The notes beneath the pieces are model-generated. The model was given only the letters and a program-made list of their open reading frames with translations, searched no databases and was not told where the DNA came from. The translations under genes and the position numbers were made by a program. This document shows positions 19,342-31,367 of a stretch of DNA of 64,000 nucleotides, piece after piece. Position 1 is the stretch's first letter. Every line of letters begins with the position of its first letter. This DNA comes from Geodermatophilus telluris (GTDB taxonomy: Bacteria; Actinomycetota; Actinomycetes; Mycobacteriales; Geodermatophilaceae): positions 217,559 to 281,558 of the forward strand of contig NZ_FMZF01000006.1 in the NCBI RefSeq assembly GCF_900102745.1. The letters are read 5' to 3'.

Positions 19342-20384
19342 CAGACGCTCGCCAGGTCGGCCGCGGCCGGCTCGCGCGGGCCGGTCGGGGTCTCGTCGGC
19401 CTCGGCCACCTGCAGGTGCTCGGGCACGGGCAGGTCGTAGAGGCGGGCGGCGTTGAGGCCGAGCACCTTCTTCTTCTGCGCGGTGGTGATCGGCGAGTAC
19501 TCGGTCATGTCCTCGGGGATCTGGAAGTCCACGAACCGCTCGACCAGCCACTTCGGCGTCCAGAGGGCGTAGTCGCTGGAGAACAGGATCCGGTCCTCGC
19601 CGATCCAGTAGAGGAGCTCACCCATGATCTGGGCGAAGTAGCGCGGCCGGGTGTGGATGAACGGCATCGCGACGGCCAGGCCGCCGTAGACGTTGGGCTC
19701 CTGGGTGGCGATCCAGCAGAAGTCCTCCAGCCGCGGCAGCCCGACGTGCTCCACGACGAAGTTCAGGTCGGTGAAGTCGGTGGCGGCGTGGTCGACGTCG
19801 GCGACGTCGAAGGCGTCGCGGTCCAGCGGGCGGATGGTGGGGCCCTTGTGGATGTGGATGTTGCGGATGCCCAGCTCGCGACAGGCCTCGAAGTAGCGGT
19901 AGGCCATCGGGTCGGTGAGCTTCCAGCCGCGGGACTCGCCGTGCCAGTCGGCGGTGTAGAGCTTCACGCCCTTGAGGTGCATGCGCTCGGCGTTCTCGCG
20001 CAGCTTCTCCAGCCCGTTCTCGCCGTCGCGCGGGTCCCAGTAGTGGTTGTAGGTGAGCTTGTCCGGGTGGGCCTGGGCGAGGGCGAACGCCTCCTCGGTC
20101 TGGCCGAAGCCCCGGTGGTAGAACTCCGCCAGCCGGGCGGGCTGGAAGATCGCGTGGTCGACGATGCCGTCGACGAACACGTCGCGCATCAGCCGCTCGC
20201 CGCCCTGGTAGAGGTACTCCTCGTAGCCCCAGGTCTCCGACTCCGGCGACAGGTTGCGGTGGTAGTCGTAGAAGCAGTCGATGAACTGCTTGCCGTGCAC
20301 GTTGCGCTGGTTCTCGGGACGGGCGTCCCACAGCGCGATGTGGGCGTCCACGACGTGGTACTGCTCGCCGTCCTTGCTGTACAT
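19341..20384 (-). CDS. Amidohydrolase-2-type protein of alkane monooxygenase clusters
   Basis: This 347-residue protein has an amidohydrolase_2 TIM-barrel pattern: H-V-V-D-A-H-I-A-L-W-D at residues 10-20, N-I-H-I-H-K-G, V-E-H-V-G-L-P-R and F-S-S-D-Y. The usual H-x-H metal pair at strand 1 is H15-x-A17 here, so one ligand is lost and catalysis is doubtful. The ATG at 20384 with GGAGG upstream gives the expected short N-terminus. It is the first gene of the operon and divergent from an activator. Homologues lie directly after mimD/prmD; they may have an assembly role. Confidence 0.78.
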   Translation of the reverse strand: MYSKDGEQYHVVDAHIALWDARPENQRNVHGKQFIDCFYDYHRNLSPESETWGYEEYLYQGGERLMRDVFVDGIVDHAIFQPARLAEFYHRGFGQTEEAFALAQAHPDKLTYNHYWDPRDGENGLEKLRENAERMHLKGVKLYTADWHGESRGWKLTDPMAYRYFEACRELGIRNIHIHKGPTIRPLDRDAFDVADVDHAATDFTDLNFVVEHVGLPRLEDFCWIATQEPNVYGGLAVAMPFIHTRPRYFAQIMGELLYWIGEDRILFSSDYALWTPKWLVERFVDFQIPEDMTEYSPITTAQKKKVLGLNAARLYDLPVPEHLQVAEADETPTGPREPAAADLASV

Positions 20385-20406
20385 CCGTGGCCTCCGTCGG
20401 CTCGGT

Positions 20407-20487
20407 GTGAGTGGGGTCACTACCTGGGGCCGACGCTAGGCAGCCGCGGCGGGGCGGCACAGCCGCCGGGTGTCTCACTTCGGGACA
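20407..20487. promoter_or_regulatory. Candidate activator sites in divergent promoter region
   Basis: Two interrupted palindromes lie between the amidohydrolase and activator genes: GTGA-N6-TCAC (20407-20420) and TGTCTC-N5-GGGACA (20471-20487, one mismatch between arms). AcoR/MimR-type activators bind inverted repeats upstream of their targets. Assignment rests on position and symmetry only. Confidence 0.35.
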
Positions 20488-20579
20488 GCCGCCCGCTCGC
20501 TGGACCGCGTACATTCGGTGGTCTGCGCCACACGCCGCGCGGCCCGTCGTGGCCGGCCTCCCAGCACCGGAGGGACCCC

Positions 20580-22052
20580 GTGGACGACCTGCCGGCCCGC
20601 AGCCTCGCCGACCCCGAGCTCGCCGCCCGCGCCGCCGCACCACGGCTGCGCGCGTCGTGGCACCGCAGCCAGGACTACGGCGTGCCGCCCGACGAGGTCA
20701 TCCCCGTCTTCACCGGCTCCCCCGACACCGGCTCGCTGCTCTACGAGTGCGCCCACCGGGTGCTCACCGACCTGCAGGCGACCATCGCCAACGAGCCGGT
20801 GAGCCTGATGGTCGCCGACTCCGAGGGGCTGGTGCTCGCCCGGCTCGGCGACGACCGCGACATCCGGCGCTCGCTGGACCGGGTGCACCTGGCCCCCGGG
20901 TTCACCTACAGCGAGCGCAACGCCGGCACCAACGGCCTGGGCCTGTCGCTGGCCGACCGCGCGCCGTCGCTGGTGCGCGCCGGCGACCACTACGTCACCG
21001 ACCTGCGCGGCTACACCTGCGCGGCCGCCCCCGTGCTCGAGCCGCTCACCGGGCAGCTGGCCGGCAGCATCAACCTGACCACCTGGTCGGAGTCGTCCTC
21101 GGAGCTGCTGCTCGGCCTGGCGCAGACCGCCGCGTCGGCCACCAGCGCGCTCATGCTCGTGCGGGCCGGCGGCCGCACCGTCCGGCCCGCGCCGCGCGGT
21201 GAGGTGTTCTCCGTCGTCCGCGGGTCCGCCGCCGGGGACGACGTCGGCGACCCGTGCGCGTCGGCCGGCTGGCGGTCCGCGCTCGACGAGGCCGCGGGCG
21301 CCGTCGCGGCCGGGCGGGTGCTCACCGTCCTCGGCGAGCCCGGCGCGGGCAAGGCGACGCTGGCCGCGCTGGCCCGGCGCCGGGTGGCGGCGCGGCAGCG
21401 GCTGCTGCACGCCCGCGCGCCGGAGGGCGGGGACGTCGCGGCCTGGCTGGAGCTGTGGACGCCGGAGCTGCGCGACCCGGGCACCTGCGTGATCGTCTCG
21501 GGCCTGCCGCACCTGCCCGCGTGGGCCGCCGGCGACCTCGCCCGCACCCTGGCCGCCGCCCGCCGGGCCGGCCGGCCGCAGCCGTTCGTGCTGTCGGCGC
21601 CGGAGTTCGCCGCGCTGCCCGACCCGCTCGCCCGGCTGGCCGACGCGGTCGTGGAGGTGCCGCCGCTGCGGGCCCGCGCCGAGGACGTGCTGCCGCTGGC
21701 CGGCCTGTTCGCCCGCCAGGAGCGGCACCGCGCCGTCGCCCTCACCCCGCGGGCGGCCCGCGCGCTGACCGGCTGCCCGTGGCCGGGCAACGTGCGCCAG
21801 CTGCGCCGGGTGGTGCGCGACGCCGCCGCCCGCGCCGACGTCGTCGACGTCCACCACCTCGCGCCGGAGGTGCTCGACGGCGGCAGCCGGCCGCTGTCGC
21901 GGCTCGAGCGGCTGGAGCGCGACGAGATCGTCCGGTGCCTGACCGAGCCGGGGACGACGATGACCCGGGTCGCCGAGGAGCTCGGGATCGGCCGGGCCAC
22001 CCTCTACCGCAAGATCGCCCAGTACAAGATCGCGGTCCCGAAGGCCGGCTGA
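20580..22052 (+). CDS. AcoR/MimR-like GAF-AAA-Fis transcriptional activator
   Basis: The 490-residue protein starts with R-A-S-W-H-R-S-Q-D-Y-G-V, typical of AcoR-type regulators. A GAF sensor follows (about residues 60-190), then a shortened AAA+ region with Walker A-like G-E-P-G-A-G-K-A, a C-W-P-G-N-V-R-Q-L motif and a C-terminal Fis helix-turn-helix. No GAFTGA loop is present, so it should not work through sigma-54, which actinobacteria generally lack. The GTG at 20580 has a GGAGGGA site. Divergent placement suggests it activates the amidohydrolase-DUF59-ADH operon, as MimR does for mim genes. Confidence 0.82.
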   Translation: MDDLPARSLADPELAARAAAPRLRASWHRSQDYGVPPDEVIPVFTGSPDTGSLLYECAHRVLTDLQATIANEPVSLMVADSEGLVLARLGDDRDIRRSLDRVHLAPGFTYSERNAGTNGLGLSLADRAPSLVRAGDHYVTDLRGYTCAAAPVLEPLTGQLAGSINLTTWSESSSELLLGLAQTAASATSALMLVRAGGRTVRPAPRGEVFSVVRGSAAGDDVGDPCASAGWRSALDEAAGAVAAGRVLTVLGEPGAGKATLAALARRRVAARQRLLHARAPEGGDVAAWLELWTPELRDPGTCVIVSGLPHLPAWAAGDLARTLAAARRAGRPQPFVLSAPEFAALPDPLARLADAVVEVPPLRARAEDVLPLAGLFARQERHRAVALTPRAARALTGCPWPGNVRQLRRVVRDAAARADVVDVHHLAPEVLDGGSRPLSRLERLERDEIVRCLTEPGTTMTRVAEELGIGRATLYRKIAQYKIAVPKAG

Positions 22053-22124
22053 GCCCGCCCGCTCCGGACGCCGCCCCGCCGCCGCGCCCCTAGGGTCGCG
22101 GGCAGGGGGCGGAGGGAGACGAGG

Positions 22125-24182
22125 GTGTCGGACGGGCTCTACCTCACCGGCTGCGAGCCGGCGACCGGCAAGTCGGCCGTGGCCCTGGGGGTGTTCGAGC
22201 TGCTGGCGCGGCGGGTCGGCCGGCTCGGCGTGTTCCGCCCGGTGGTGTCCACCCGCGACGGCGCCGACCCGGTGGTGGACCTGCTGCTGCCGCGCTCCCC
22301 CACCGCGCTGCCCGAGGAGGCCTGCGTCGGGGTGCCCTACGCCGACGTGCTGGCCGACGAGGACCGGGCGCTGTCGGAGATCGTCGCCCGCTACCGGGCG
22401 CTGGCGGCGCGCTGCGACCGGGTGCTGGTCGTCGGCTCGGACTTCAGCGAGGCCGGTGCCTCCCGCGAGCTGGCGCTCAACGCCCGCATCGCGGCCAACC
22501 TCGGCCTGCCGGTGCTGTGCGTCGTCTCCGGCCGCGACCGCGACCCCGGTGACGTGGCGGTGGCCGTCGGCGTGGGCGAGACCGCGGTGCGGGCGGCCGG
22601 CGGCGAGGTGGTCGCGGTCGTGGCCAACCGGGTGCCGCCGCGGCTGCTGCCGGCGGTCCGCGAGCGGGTCGGCGGCCGCGCGGTGCCGGTGTACGTGCTG
22701 CCCGAGGCGCCGGTGCTCACCGCGCCCACCGTGGCCGAGGTGGCGCGGGCCTGCGCCGCGCGGGTGCTGGCCGGCGACGAGGCGGCGCTGGGCCGGGAGA
22801 CCTCCGGCGTGCTGGTAGCGGCCATGACCATCCCCAACCTGCTCGAGCGGCTGGTCGACGACGTCGTGGTGATCACCCCGGGCGACCGCGCCGACGTCGT
22901 CCTCGGGGTGCTCGCCGCGCACCTGTCCGGCGGGCTGCCCGCCCCGGCCGGGCTGGTGCTCACCGGCGGCATCGAGCCCGCCGCGTCGGTGATGCGGCTG
23001 GTCGAGCGGCTGCCGGCCGTCGTCCCCGTGGTGGTCACCGACGAGGACACCTACGCGACCGCCACGCTGGCCGGGTCGGTGCCCGGCCGGATCGGCCCCG
23101 GGGCGCCGCGCAAGGTGGACGTCGCGCTGGCGCTGGTGGAGGAGCACGTCGACGGCGCGGAGCTGCTCGACCGCACCGCGGTCGCGCGGCCGCGGGTGAC
23201 CACGCCGCTGATGTTCGAGTACGAGCTGCTCGACCGGGCCCGCGCCGACCGCCGCCACGTCGTCCTCCCGGAGGGCACCGACGAGCGGGTGCTGCGGGCC
23301 GCCGAGCGGCTGCTGCGCCGCGGCGTCGTCGACCTGACCCTGCTCGGCGACGCCGGGGAGGTGCGCGCCGCGGCCGCCCGCGCCGGCGTCGACGTCGCCG
23401 GGGCGCGGCTGCTCGACCCGTGCGAGCCCGACCTGCGCGAGCGCCTCGCCGTGGAGTACGCGCGGCGGCGGGCGCACCGCGGCGTGACCATGGACGCCGC
23501 CCGCGACCTGGTCGTCGACGTCTCCTACGCGGGCACCCTGATGGTCGCCCTGGGCCTGGCCGACGGCATGGTCTCCGGCGCCACGCACACCACCGCGCAG
23601 ACCATCCGCCCGGCGCTGGAGCTGATCCGGACCACCGAGGGGGTCTCGCTGGTCTCCAGCGTGTTCTTCATGTGCCTGGCCGACCGGGTGGTCGTCTACG
23701 GCGACTGCGCGGTCAACGTGCACCCCAGCGCCGAGCAGCTCGCCGAGATCGCGGTCACCTCGGCGCGCACGGCGGACCGCTTCGGCGTCGAGCCGCGGGT
23801 GGCGATGCTGTCCTACTCCACCGGCAGCTCGGGCAGCGGCGAGGACGTCGAGCGGGTGCGCGCGGCCACCGAGCTGGTGCGCGCCCGCGCCCCCGGGCTG
23901 CCGGTGGAGGGGCCGATCCAGTACGACGCCGCCGTCGACGCCGGGGTGGCGCGCACCAAGCTGCCCACCAGCGAGGTGGCCGGGCGGGCCACCGTGTTCG
24001 TCTTCCCCGACCTCAACACCGGCAACAACACCTACAAGGCGGTGCAGCGCAGCGCGGGCGCGGTGGCCGTCGGCCCGGTGCTGCAGGGGCTGCGCCGGCC
24101 GGTCAACGACCTCTCCCGCGGCGCGACGGTGCAGGACATCGTCAACACGGTGGCGATCACGGCGATCCAGGCGCAGTCGTGA
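22125..24182 (+). CDS. pta: Phosphate acetyltransferase, long form
   Basis: Pta interconverts acetyl-CoA and acetyl phosphate. The 685-residue protein has an N-terminal P-loop/BioD-like domain (G-C-E-P-A-T-G-K-S), a central DRTGG domain (about 215-330) and a C-terminal catalytic PTA domain (about 350-680, with P-E-G-T-D-E-R-V and Y-S-T-G-S-S-G-S-G). The GTG start follows GGAGGGAGACGAG. It is followed by ackA after a 13-nt gap created by a small tandem duplication. Confidence 0.95.
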   Translation: MSDGLYLTGCEPATGKSAVALGVFELLARRVGRLGVFRPVVSTRDGADPVVDLLLPRSPTALPEEACVGVPYADVLADEDRALSEIVARYRALAARCDRVLVVGSDFSEAGASRELALNARIAANLGLPVLCVVSGRDRDPGDVAVAVGVGETAVRAAGGEVVAVVANRVPPRLLPAVRERVGGRAVPVYVLPEAPVLTAPTVAEVARACAARVLAGDEAALGRETSGVLVAAMTIPNLLERLVDDVVVITPGDRADVVLGVLAAHLSGGLPAPAGLVLTGGIEPAASVMRLVERLPAVVPVVVTDEDTYATATLAGSVPGRIGPGAPRKVDVALALVEEHVDGAELLDRTAVARPRVTTPLMFEYELLDRARADRRHVVLPEGTDERVLRAAERLLRRGVVDLTLLGDAGEVRAAAARAGVDVAGARLLDPCEPDLRERLAVEYARRRAHRGVTMDAARDLVVDVSYAGTLMVALGLADGMVSGATHTTAQTIRPALELIRTTEGVSLVSSVFFMCLADRVVVYGDCAVNVHPSAEQLAEIAVTSARTADRFGVEPRVAMLSYSTGSSGSGEDVERVRAATELVRARAPGLPVEGPIQYDAAVDAGVARTKLPTSEVAGRATVFVFPDLNTGNNTYKAVQRSAGAVAVGPVLQGLRRPVNDLSRGATVQDIVNTVAITAIQAQS

Positions 24183-24205
24183 GCGGGGCGCAGTCGTGAA
24201 CGGGC
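24172..24205 (+). repeat. 17-bp tandem duplication at pta/ackA junction
   Basis: GGCGCAGTCGTGAGCGG is followed directly by GGCGCAGTCGTGAACGG, one difference in 17. The first copy carries the pta stop inside GTGA, the second carries the ackA GTG start. An ancestral 4-bp stop/start overlap appears to have been split by this duplication. Confidence 0.85.
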
Positions 24206-25392
24206 GGGTGTTGGTCGTCAACTGCGGCTCGTCGTCGCTGAAGTACCGGCTGGTCGACGTCGGCGCGGTGCAGGCGCTGGCGTGGGGACTGGCCGAGCGC
24301 GTCGGGCAGCCCTCGGGCCGGCTCACCCACTCCCGGGCGGGCGCGGAGCCAGCGGTGGTGGAGCAGCCGCTGCCCGACCACGCCGGCGCGCTCGCCGCCG
24401 CGCTGCAGGCCTTCGAGCACGCCGGGCCGTCACTGGCCGACGCCGGCCTGACCGCCGTCGCGCACCGGGTGGTGCACGGCGGCGACCGCTTCTCCGCGCC
24501 CGTGCGCATCGACGATGACGTCGTCCGCGCGGTGCGCGAGCTGGCCACGCTGGCGCCGCTGCACAACCCGGTCAACGCCGTGGGCATCGAGGTGGCCCGG
24601 CGCGCCTTCCCCGGCCTGCCGCACGTGGCGGTGTTCGACACCGCCTTCCACGCCACGCTGCCACCGCACGCGCACACCTACGCCGTGCCGCCGCAGTGGG
24701 CCCGCGACCACGGGGTGCGCCGCTACGGCTTCCACGGCACCTCGCACGCCTACGTCTCCCGCGCCGCCGCCGAGCTGCTCGACCGGCCGCCGGCCGAGAC
24801 CAACACCGTGGTGCTGCACCTGGGCAACGGGGCCAGCGCCAGCGCCGTCGCCGGGGGCCGCAGCGTGGAGACCTCCATGGGCATGACGCCGCTGGAGGGG
24901 CTGGTCATGGGCACCCGCTCCGGTGACCTCGACCCCGCCGTCGTCGCGCACCTGCACCGGGTGGCGGGGCTGTCCCCGGAGGAGGTGGACCGGGCGCTGA
25001 ACTCCTCCAGCGGGATGCTGGCGCTGGCCGGCACCAACGACCTGCGGGAGGTGCACCGGCGCATCGCAGACGGCGACGAGGCGGCCGCGCTGGCCCTCGA
25101 CGTGTTCTGCCACCGGGTGCGCAAGTACGTGGGCGCCTACCTGGCGGTGCTGGGCCGCACCGACGCGATCGCCTTCACCGGCGGCATCGGCGAGAACGAC
25201 CCGGTGGTGCGGTCCCGCTCGCTGGCCGGCCTGGAGGCGCTGGGCATCCGGCTCGACGAGCAGCGCAACGCCGTCCGCGCCCCGGGCGGGCGGCGGGTGT
25301 CGGCCGACGACAGCCCGGTCGCCGTGCTCGTCGTCCCCACCGACGAGGAGCTGGAGATGGCCCGGCAGACGGTGGCCCTGCTCGCCGGCTGA
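24196..25392 (+). CDS. ackA: Acetate kinase
   Basis: AckA interconverts acetyl phosphate plus ADP and acetate plus ATP. The 398-residue protein has both family signatures: V-V-N-C-G-S-S-S-L-K-Y at the N-terminus and the G-F-H-G-T-S-H-A-Y region in the middle. T-G-G-I-G-E-N-D lies near the C-terminus. It is co-transcribed with pta, giving substrate-level phosphorylation or acetate assimilation. A short hairpin follows the stop. Confidence 0.95.
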   Translation: MNGRVLVVNCGSSSLKYRLVDVGAVQALAWGLAERVGQPSGRLTHSRAGAEPAVVEQPLPDHAGALAAALQAFEHAGPSLADAGLTAVAHRVVHGGDRFSAPVRIDDDVVRAVRELATLAPLHNPVNAVGIEVARRAFPGLPHVAVFDTAFHATLPPHAHTYAVPPQWARDHGVRRYGFHGTSHAYVSRAAAELLDRPPAETNTVVLHLGNGASASAVAGGRSVETSMGMTPLEGLVMGTRSGDLDPAVVAHLHRVAGLSPEEVDRALNSSSGMLALAGTNDLREVHRRIADGDEAAALALDVFCHRVRKYVGAYLAVLGRTDAIAFTGGIGENDPVVRSRSLAGLEALGIRLDEQRNAVRAPGGRRVSADDSPVAVLVVPTDEELEMARQTVALLAG

Positions 25393-25403
25393 CCGCGACG
25401 CCG

Positions 25404-25421
25404 TGTCGGGGAAGCCCGACA
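25404..25421 (+). terminator. Hairpin after pta-ackA
   Basis: A perfect 7-bp stem TGTCGGG/CCCGACA with a GAAG tetraloop begins 12 nt after the ackA stop. It is a modest terminator, but well placed before the next independent gene. Confidence 0.5.
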
Positions 25422-25479
25422 GCGGACCGGCCGGGCAGCAGGATGGGACCGTGACCGTCCCGCCGCCAGGCTCGTCGGC

Positions 25480-26787
25480 ATGAGCACCGACACCGCCGTC
25501 CTGCCACCGATGACACCCGCAGCGCCCGACCCGGCCCGCCCGCGCGACCGGCTGCGCGCCCTCGGCGTGGACACCGCCTACGCCCTCGCCGGCTTCCCCG
25601 TCGCCACCGTCGCCTTCGTCGTCGTGGTGACCGGCCTGTCCCTCGGCGCGGGGCTCCTGGTCGTCTGGGTCGGGCTGGCCGTGCTGGCCGGCACCCTGCT
25701 CGCCGCGCGCGGCCTGGCCGGTGTCGAGCGGGCCTGGCTGCCCGCGGTCCTCGGCACGCCGCTGCCCCGGCCGGCCTACCGGCCCGCCGAGGGCGGCGCC
25801 GTCCGCCGGCTGCTGACGCCGGTGCGCGACCCGCAGACCTGGCTGGACGCGCTGCACGCGCTGGTCCGCTTCCCGCTGGCGGTGCTGGCGTTCAGCGTGA
25901 CGGTGAGCTGGTGGGCCGTGGCGCTCGGCGGCCTGAGCTACGGGCTGTGGGACTGGGCGCTGCCGCGCGACGAGGGCAACCAGGACCTGCTCGAGCTGGT
26001 GGGCCTGGAGAGCTCGCCGTTCCGGCGCATCCTGCTCTACACGGTGATCGGGGCGCTGTTCGCGCTGCTGCTGCCGCTCGTCGTCCGCGCGGTCGCGCTG
26101 CTGCAGGCCCAGCTCGGGCGGGTGCTGCTCACCGGCCGGGCCGCCACCCAGGCCGAGCTCGGCCGGCTGGCCGGGGGCCGCGACGCCGCCGTCGCCGCCG
26201 AGGCCGTGGCGCTGCGGCGGCTCGAGCGCGACATCCACGACGGGCCGCAGCAGCACCTGGTCCGCCTGGGCATGGACCTCTCCCGCGCCCGGCGCCAGCT
26301 CGACCGCGACCCGGACGCCGCGCGCGCCACGCTCGGCGAGGCCGCCGACCTGGCCCGGGAGGCGCTGGAGGAGCTGCGGGCGCTGTCCCGGGGCATCGCG
26401 CCGCCGGTGCTCGCCGACCGCGGCCTGGCCGCCGCGCTGGCCGCCGTCGCGGCGCGGTCCCCGGTGCCCGTCGAGCTGGCCGTCGACCTGCCCCGCGAGC
26501 GGCTGGCGCCGGTGGTGGAGAACACCGCCTACTTCGTGGTCAGCGAGGCGCTGGCCAACGTGGCCAAGCACAGCGGCGCGACCGCCTGCCAGGTCGTCGT
26601 GGTCGCCGCGGGCCCAGCGCTGCGCGTCACCGTGGAGGACGACGGCCCCGGCGGGGCGGTGCCGGTGCCCGGGCACGGCCTGGCCGGGCTCGCCGACCGG
26701 CTGCGCGCCGTCGACGGCGTGCTCACCGTCGACAGCCCGGCCGGCGGCCCCACCCGGCTGGTCGCGGAGCTGCCGTGCGGGTCGTGA
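25480..26787 (+). CDS. NarL-type sensor histidine kinase (HisKA_3)
   Basis: This 435-residue kinase has an N-terminal membrane sensor with four hydrophobic segments (roughly residues 35-75 and 125-215), resembling the actinobacterial putative-sensor domain. The dimerisation/phosphoacceptor region has the active His in E-R-D-I-H-D-G-P-Q-Q. The HATPase domain has E-A-L-A-N-V-A-K-H-S and D-D-G-P-G-G. Its end overlaps the response regulator start by 13 bp, so they form a cognate pair. The signal is unknown; nothing nearby identifies the target. Confidence 0.9.
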   Translation: MSTDTAVLPPMTPAAPDPARPRDRLRALGVDTAYALAGFPVATVAFVVVVTGLSLGAGLLVVWVGLAVLAGTLLAARGLAGVERAWLPAVLGTPLPRPAYRPAEGGAVRRLLTPVRDPQTWLDALHALVRFPLAVLAFSVTVSWWAVALGGLSYGLWDWALPRDEGNQDLLELVGLESSPFRRILLYTVIGALFALLLPLVVRAVALLQAQLGRVLLTGRAATQAELGRLAGGRDAAVAAEAVALRRLERDIHDGPQQHLVRLGMDLSRARRQLDRDPDAARATLGEAADLAREALEELRALSRGIAPPVLADRGLAAALAAVAARSPVPVELAVDLPRERLAPVVENTAYFVVSEALANVAKHSGATACQVVVVAAGPALRVTVEDDGPGGAVPVPGHGLAGLADRLRAVDGVLTVDSPAGGPTRLVAELPCGS

Positions 26788-27419
26788 TCGCCGACGACTC
26801 GGTGCTGCTCCGCGAGGGGCTGGTGCGCCTGGTCGAGGAGGAGGGCAGCGAGGTGGTCGCCGTCGTCGGCGACGGCCCCTCGCTGGTCCGGGCGGTGGCC
26901 GAGCACCGCCCCGACGTCGCCGTGGTCGACGTCCGGATGCCCCCCACGCACACCGACGAGGGGCTGCGCGCCGCCGTCGAGGCGCGCGCCGCCGTCCCCG
27001 GGACGGCGGTGCTGGTGCTGTCGCAGTACGTCGAGGTGGCCTACGCTGACGAGCTGCTCGCCGACGGCCGCGGCGGGGTCGGCTACCTGCTCAAGGACCG
27101 GGTGGCCGACCTCGACGCCTTCCTCGCCGCGCTCACCGGCGTCGCGGCCGGCGGCACGGTGCTCGACCCGCAGGTGGTCGCCCAGCTGTTCGCCCGCCGC
27201 CGCGCCGACGACCCGGTGCGCCGGCTGACCCCCCGCGAGCGGGAGGTGCTGGAGCTCGTCGCCGAGGGGCACTCCAACGCCGCGATCGCCCGCCGGCTGG
27301 TGGTCAGCGGCGGCGCGGTGGAGAAGCACACCCAGCGGATCTTCGCCAAGCTCGGCCTGGCCCCCGACGAGGACCGCAACAGCCGCGTGCTGGCCACCCT
27401 CGCCTACCTGCGCTCCTGA
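26775..27419 (+). CDS. NarL/FixJ-family response regulator
   Basis: This 214-residue regulator has a receiver domain with acidic pocket A-D-D, phosphoacceptor Asp in V-V-D-V-R-M-P and the conserved Lys of L-L-K-D-R. A LuxR-type helix-turn-helix follows (L-T-P-R-E-R-E-V-L-E-L, with V-E-K-H-T in the recognition helix). The GTG start lies inside the kinase gene. It converges on metH with only 4 nt between stops. Confidence 0.93.
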   Translation: MRVVIADDSVLLREGLVRLVEEEGSEVVAVVGDGPSLVRAVAEHRPDVAVVDVRMPPTHTDEGLRAAVEARAAVPGTAVLVLSQYVEVAYADELLADGRGGVGYLLKDRVADLDAFLAALTGVAAGGTVLDPQVVAQLFARRRADDPVRRLTPREREVLELVAEGHSNAAIARRLVVSGGAVEKHTQRIFAKLGLAPDEDRNSRVLATLAYLRS

Positions 27420-27423
27420 CCGG

Positions 27424-31227
<3,804 letters not shown>

Positions 31228-31350
31228 GGGCGTCCTCGGGAGTCGGTCGGCGGCGGACGGGCCTGCTGCACGGGCAGCGGTCCCGGGCCCTGCCTTTGTT
31301 CCGCGGGTCATCCTCCCACCTCGACGTCCCGGCGGGAGGCCGCGACCGAC

Positions 31351-31367
31351 GTAGGCTCGCAGGGGTG
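31351..31367 (+). promoter_or_regulatory. -10 box of a probably leaderless PAC2 transcript
   Basis: TAGGCT (31351-31356) lies 8 nt before the GTG start at 31365, the spacing expected when transcription begins at or next to the start codon. A clear ribosome site is absent. Confidence 0.4.

Noticed and set aside
22053-22124. Terminator between the activator gene and pta
   Set aside because: Only a weak, interrupted GCCCGC/GCGGGC pairing is visible, not distinguishable from background at this GC content.
31228-31364. Cobalamin or SAM riboswitch upstream of metH
   Set aside because: Only 137 bp separate metH from the divergent PAC2 gene and no B12-box or SAM-aptamer elements are visible.
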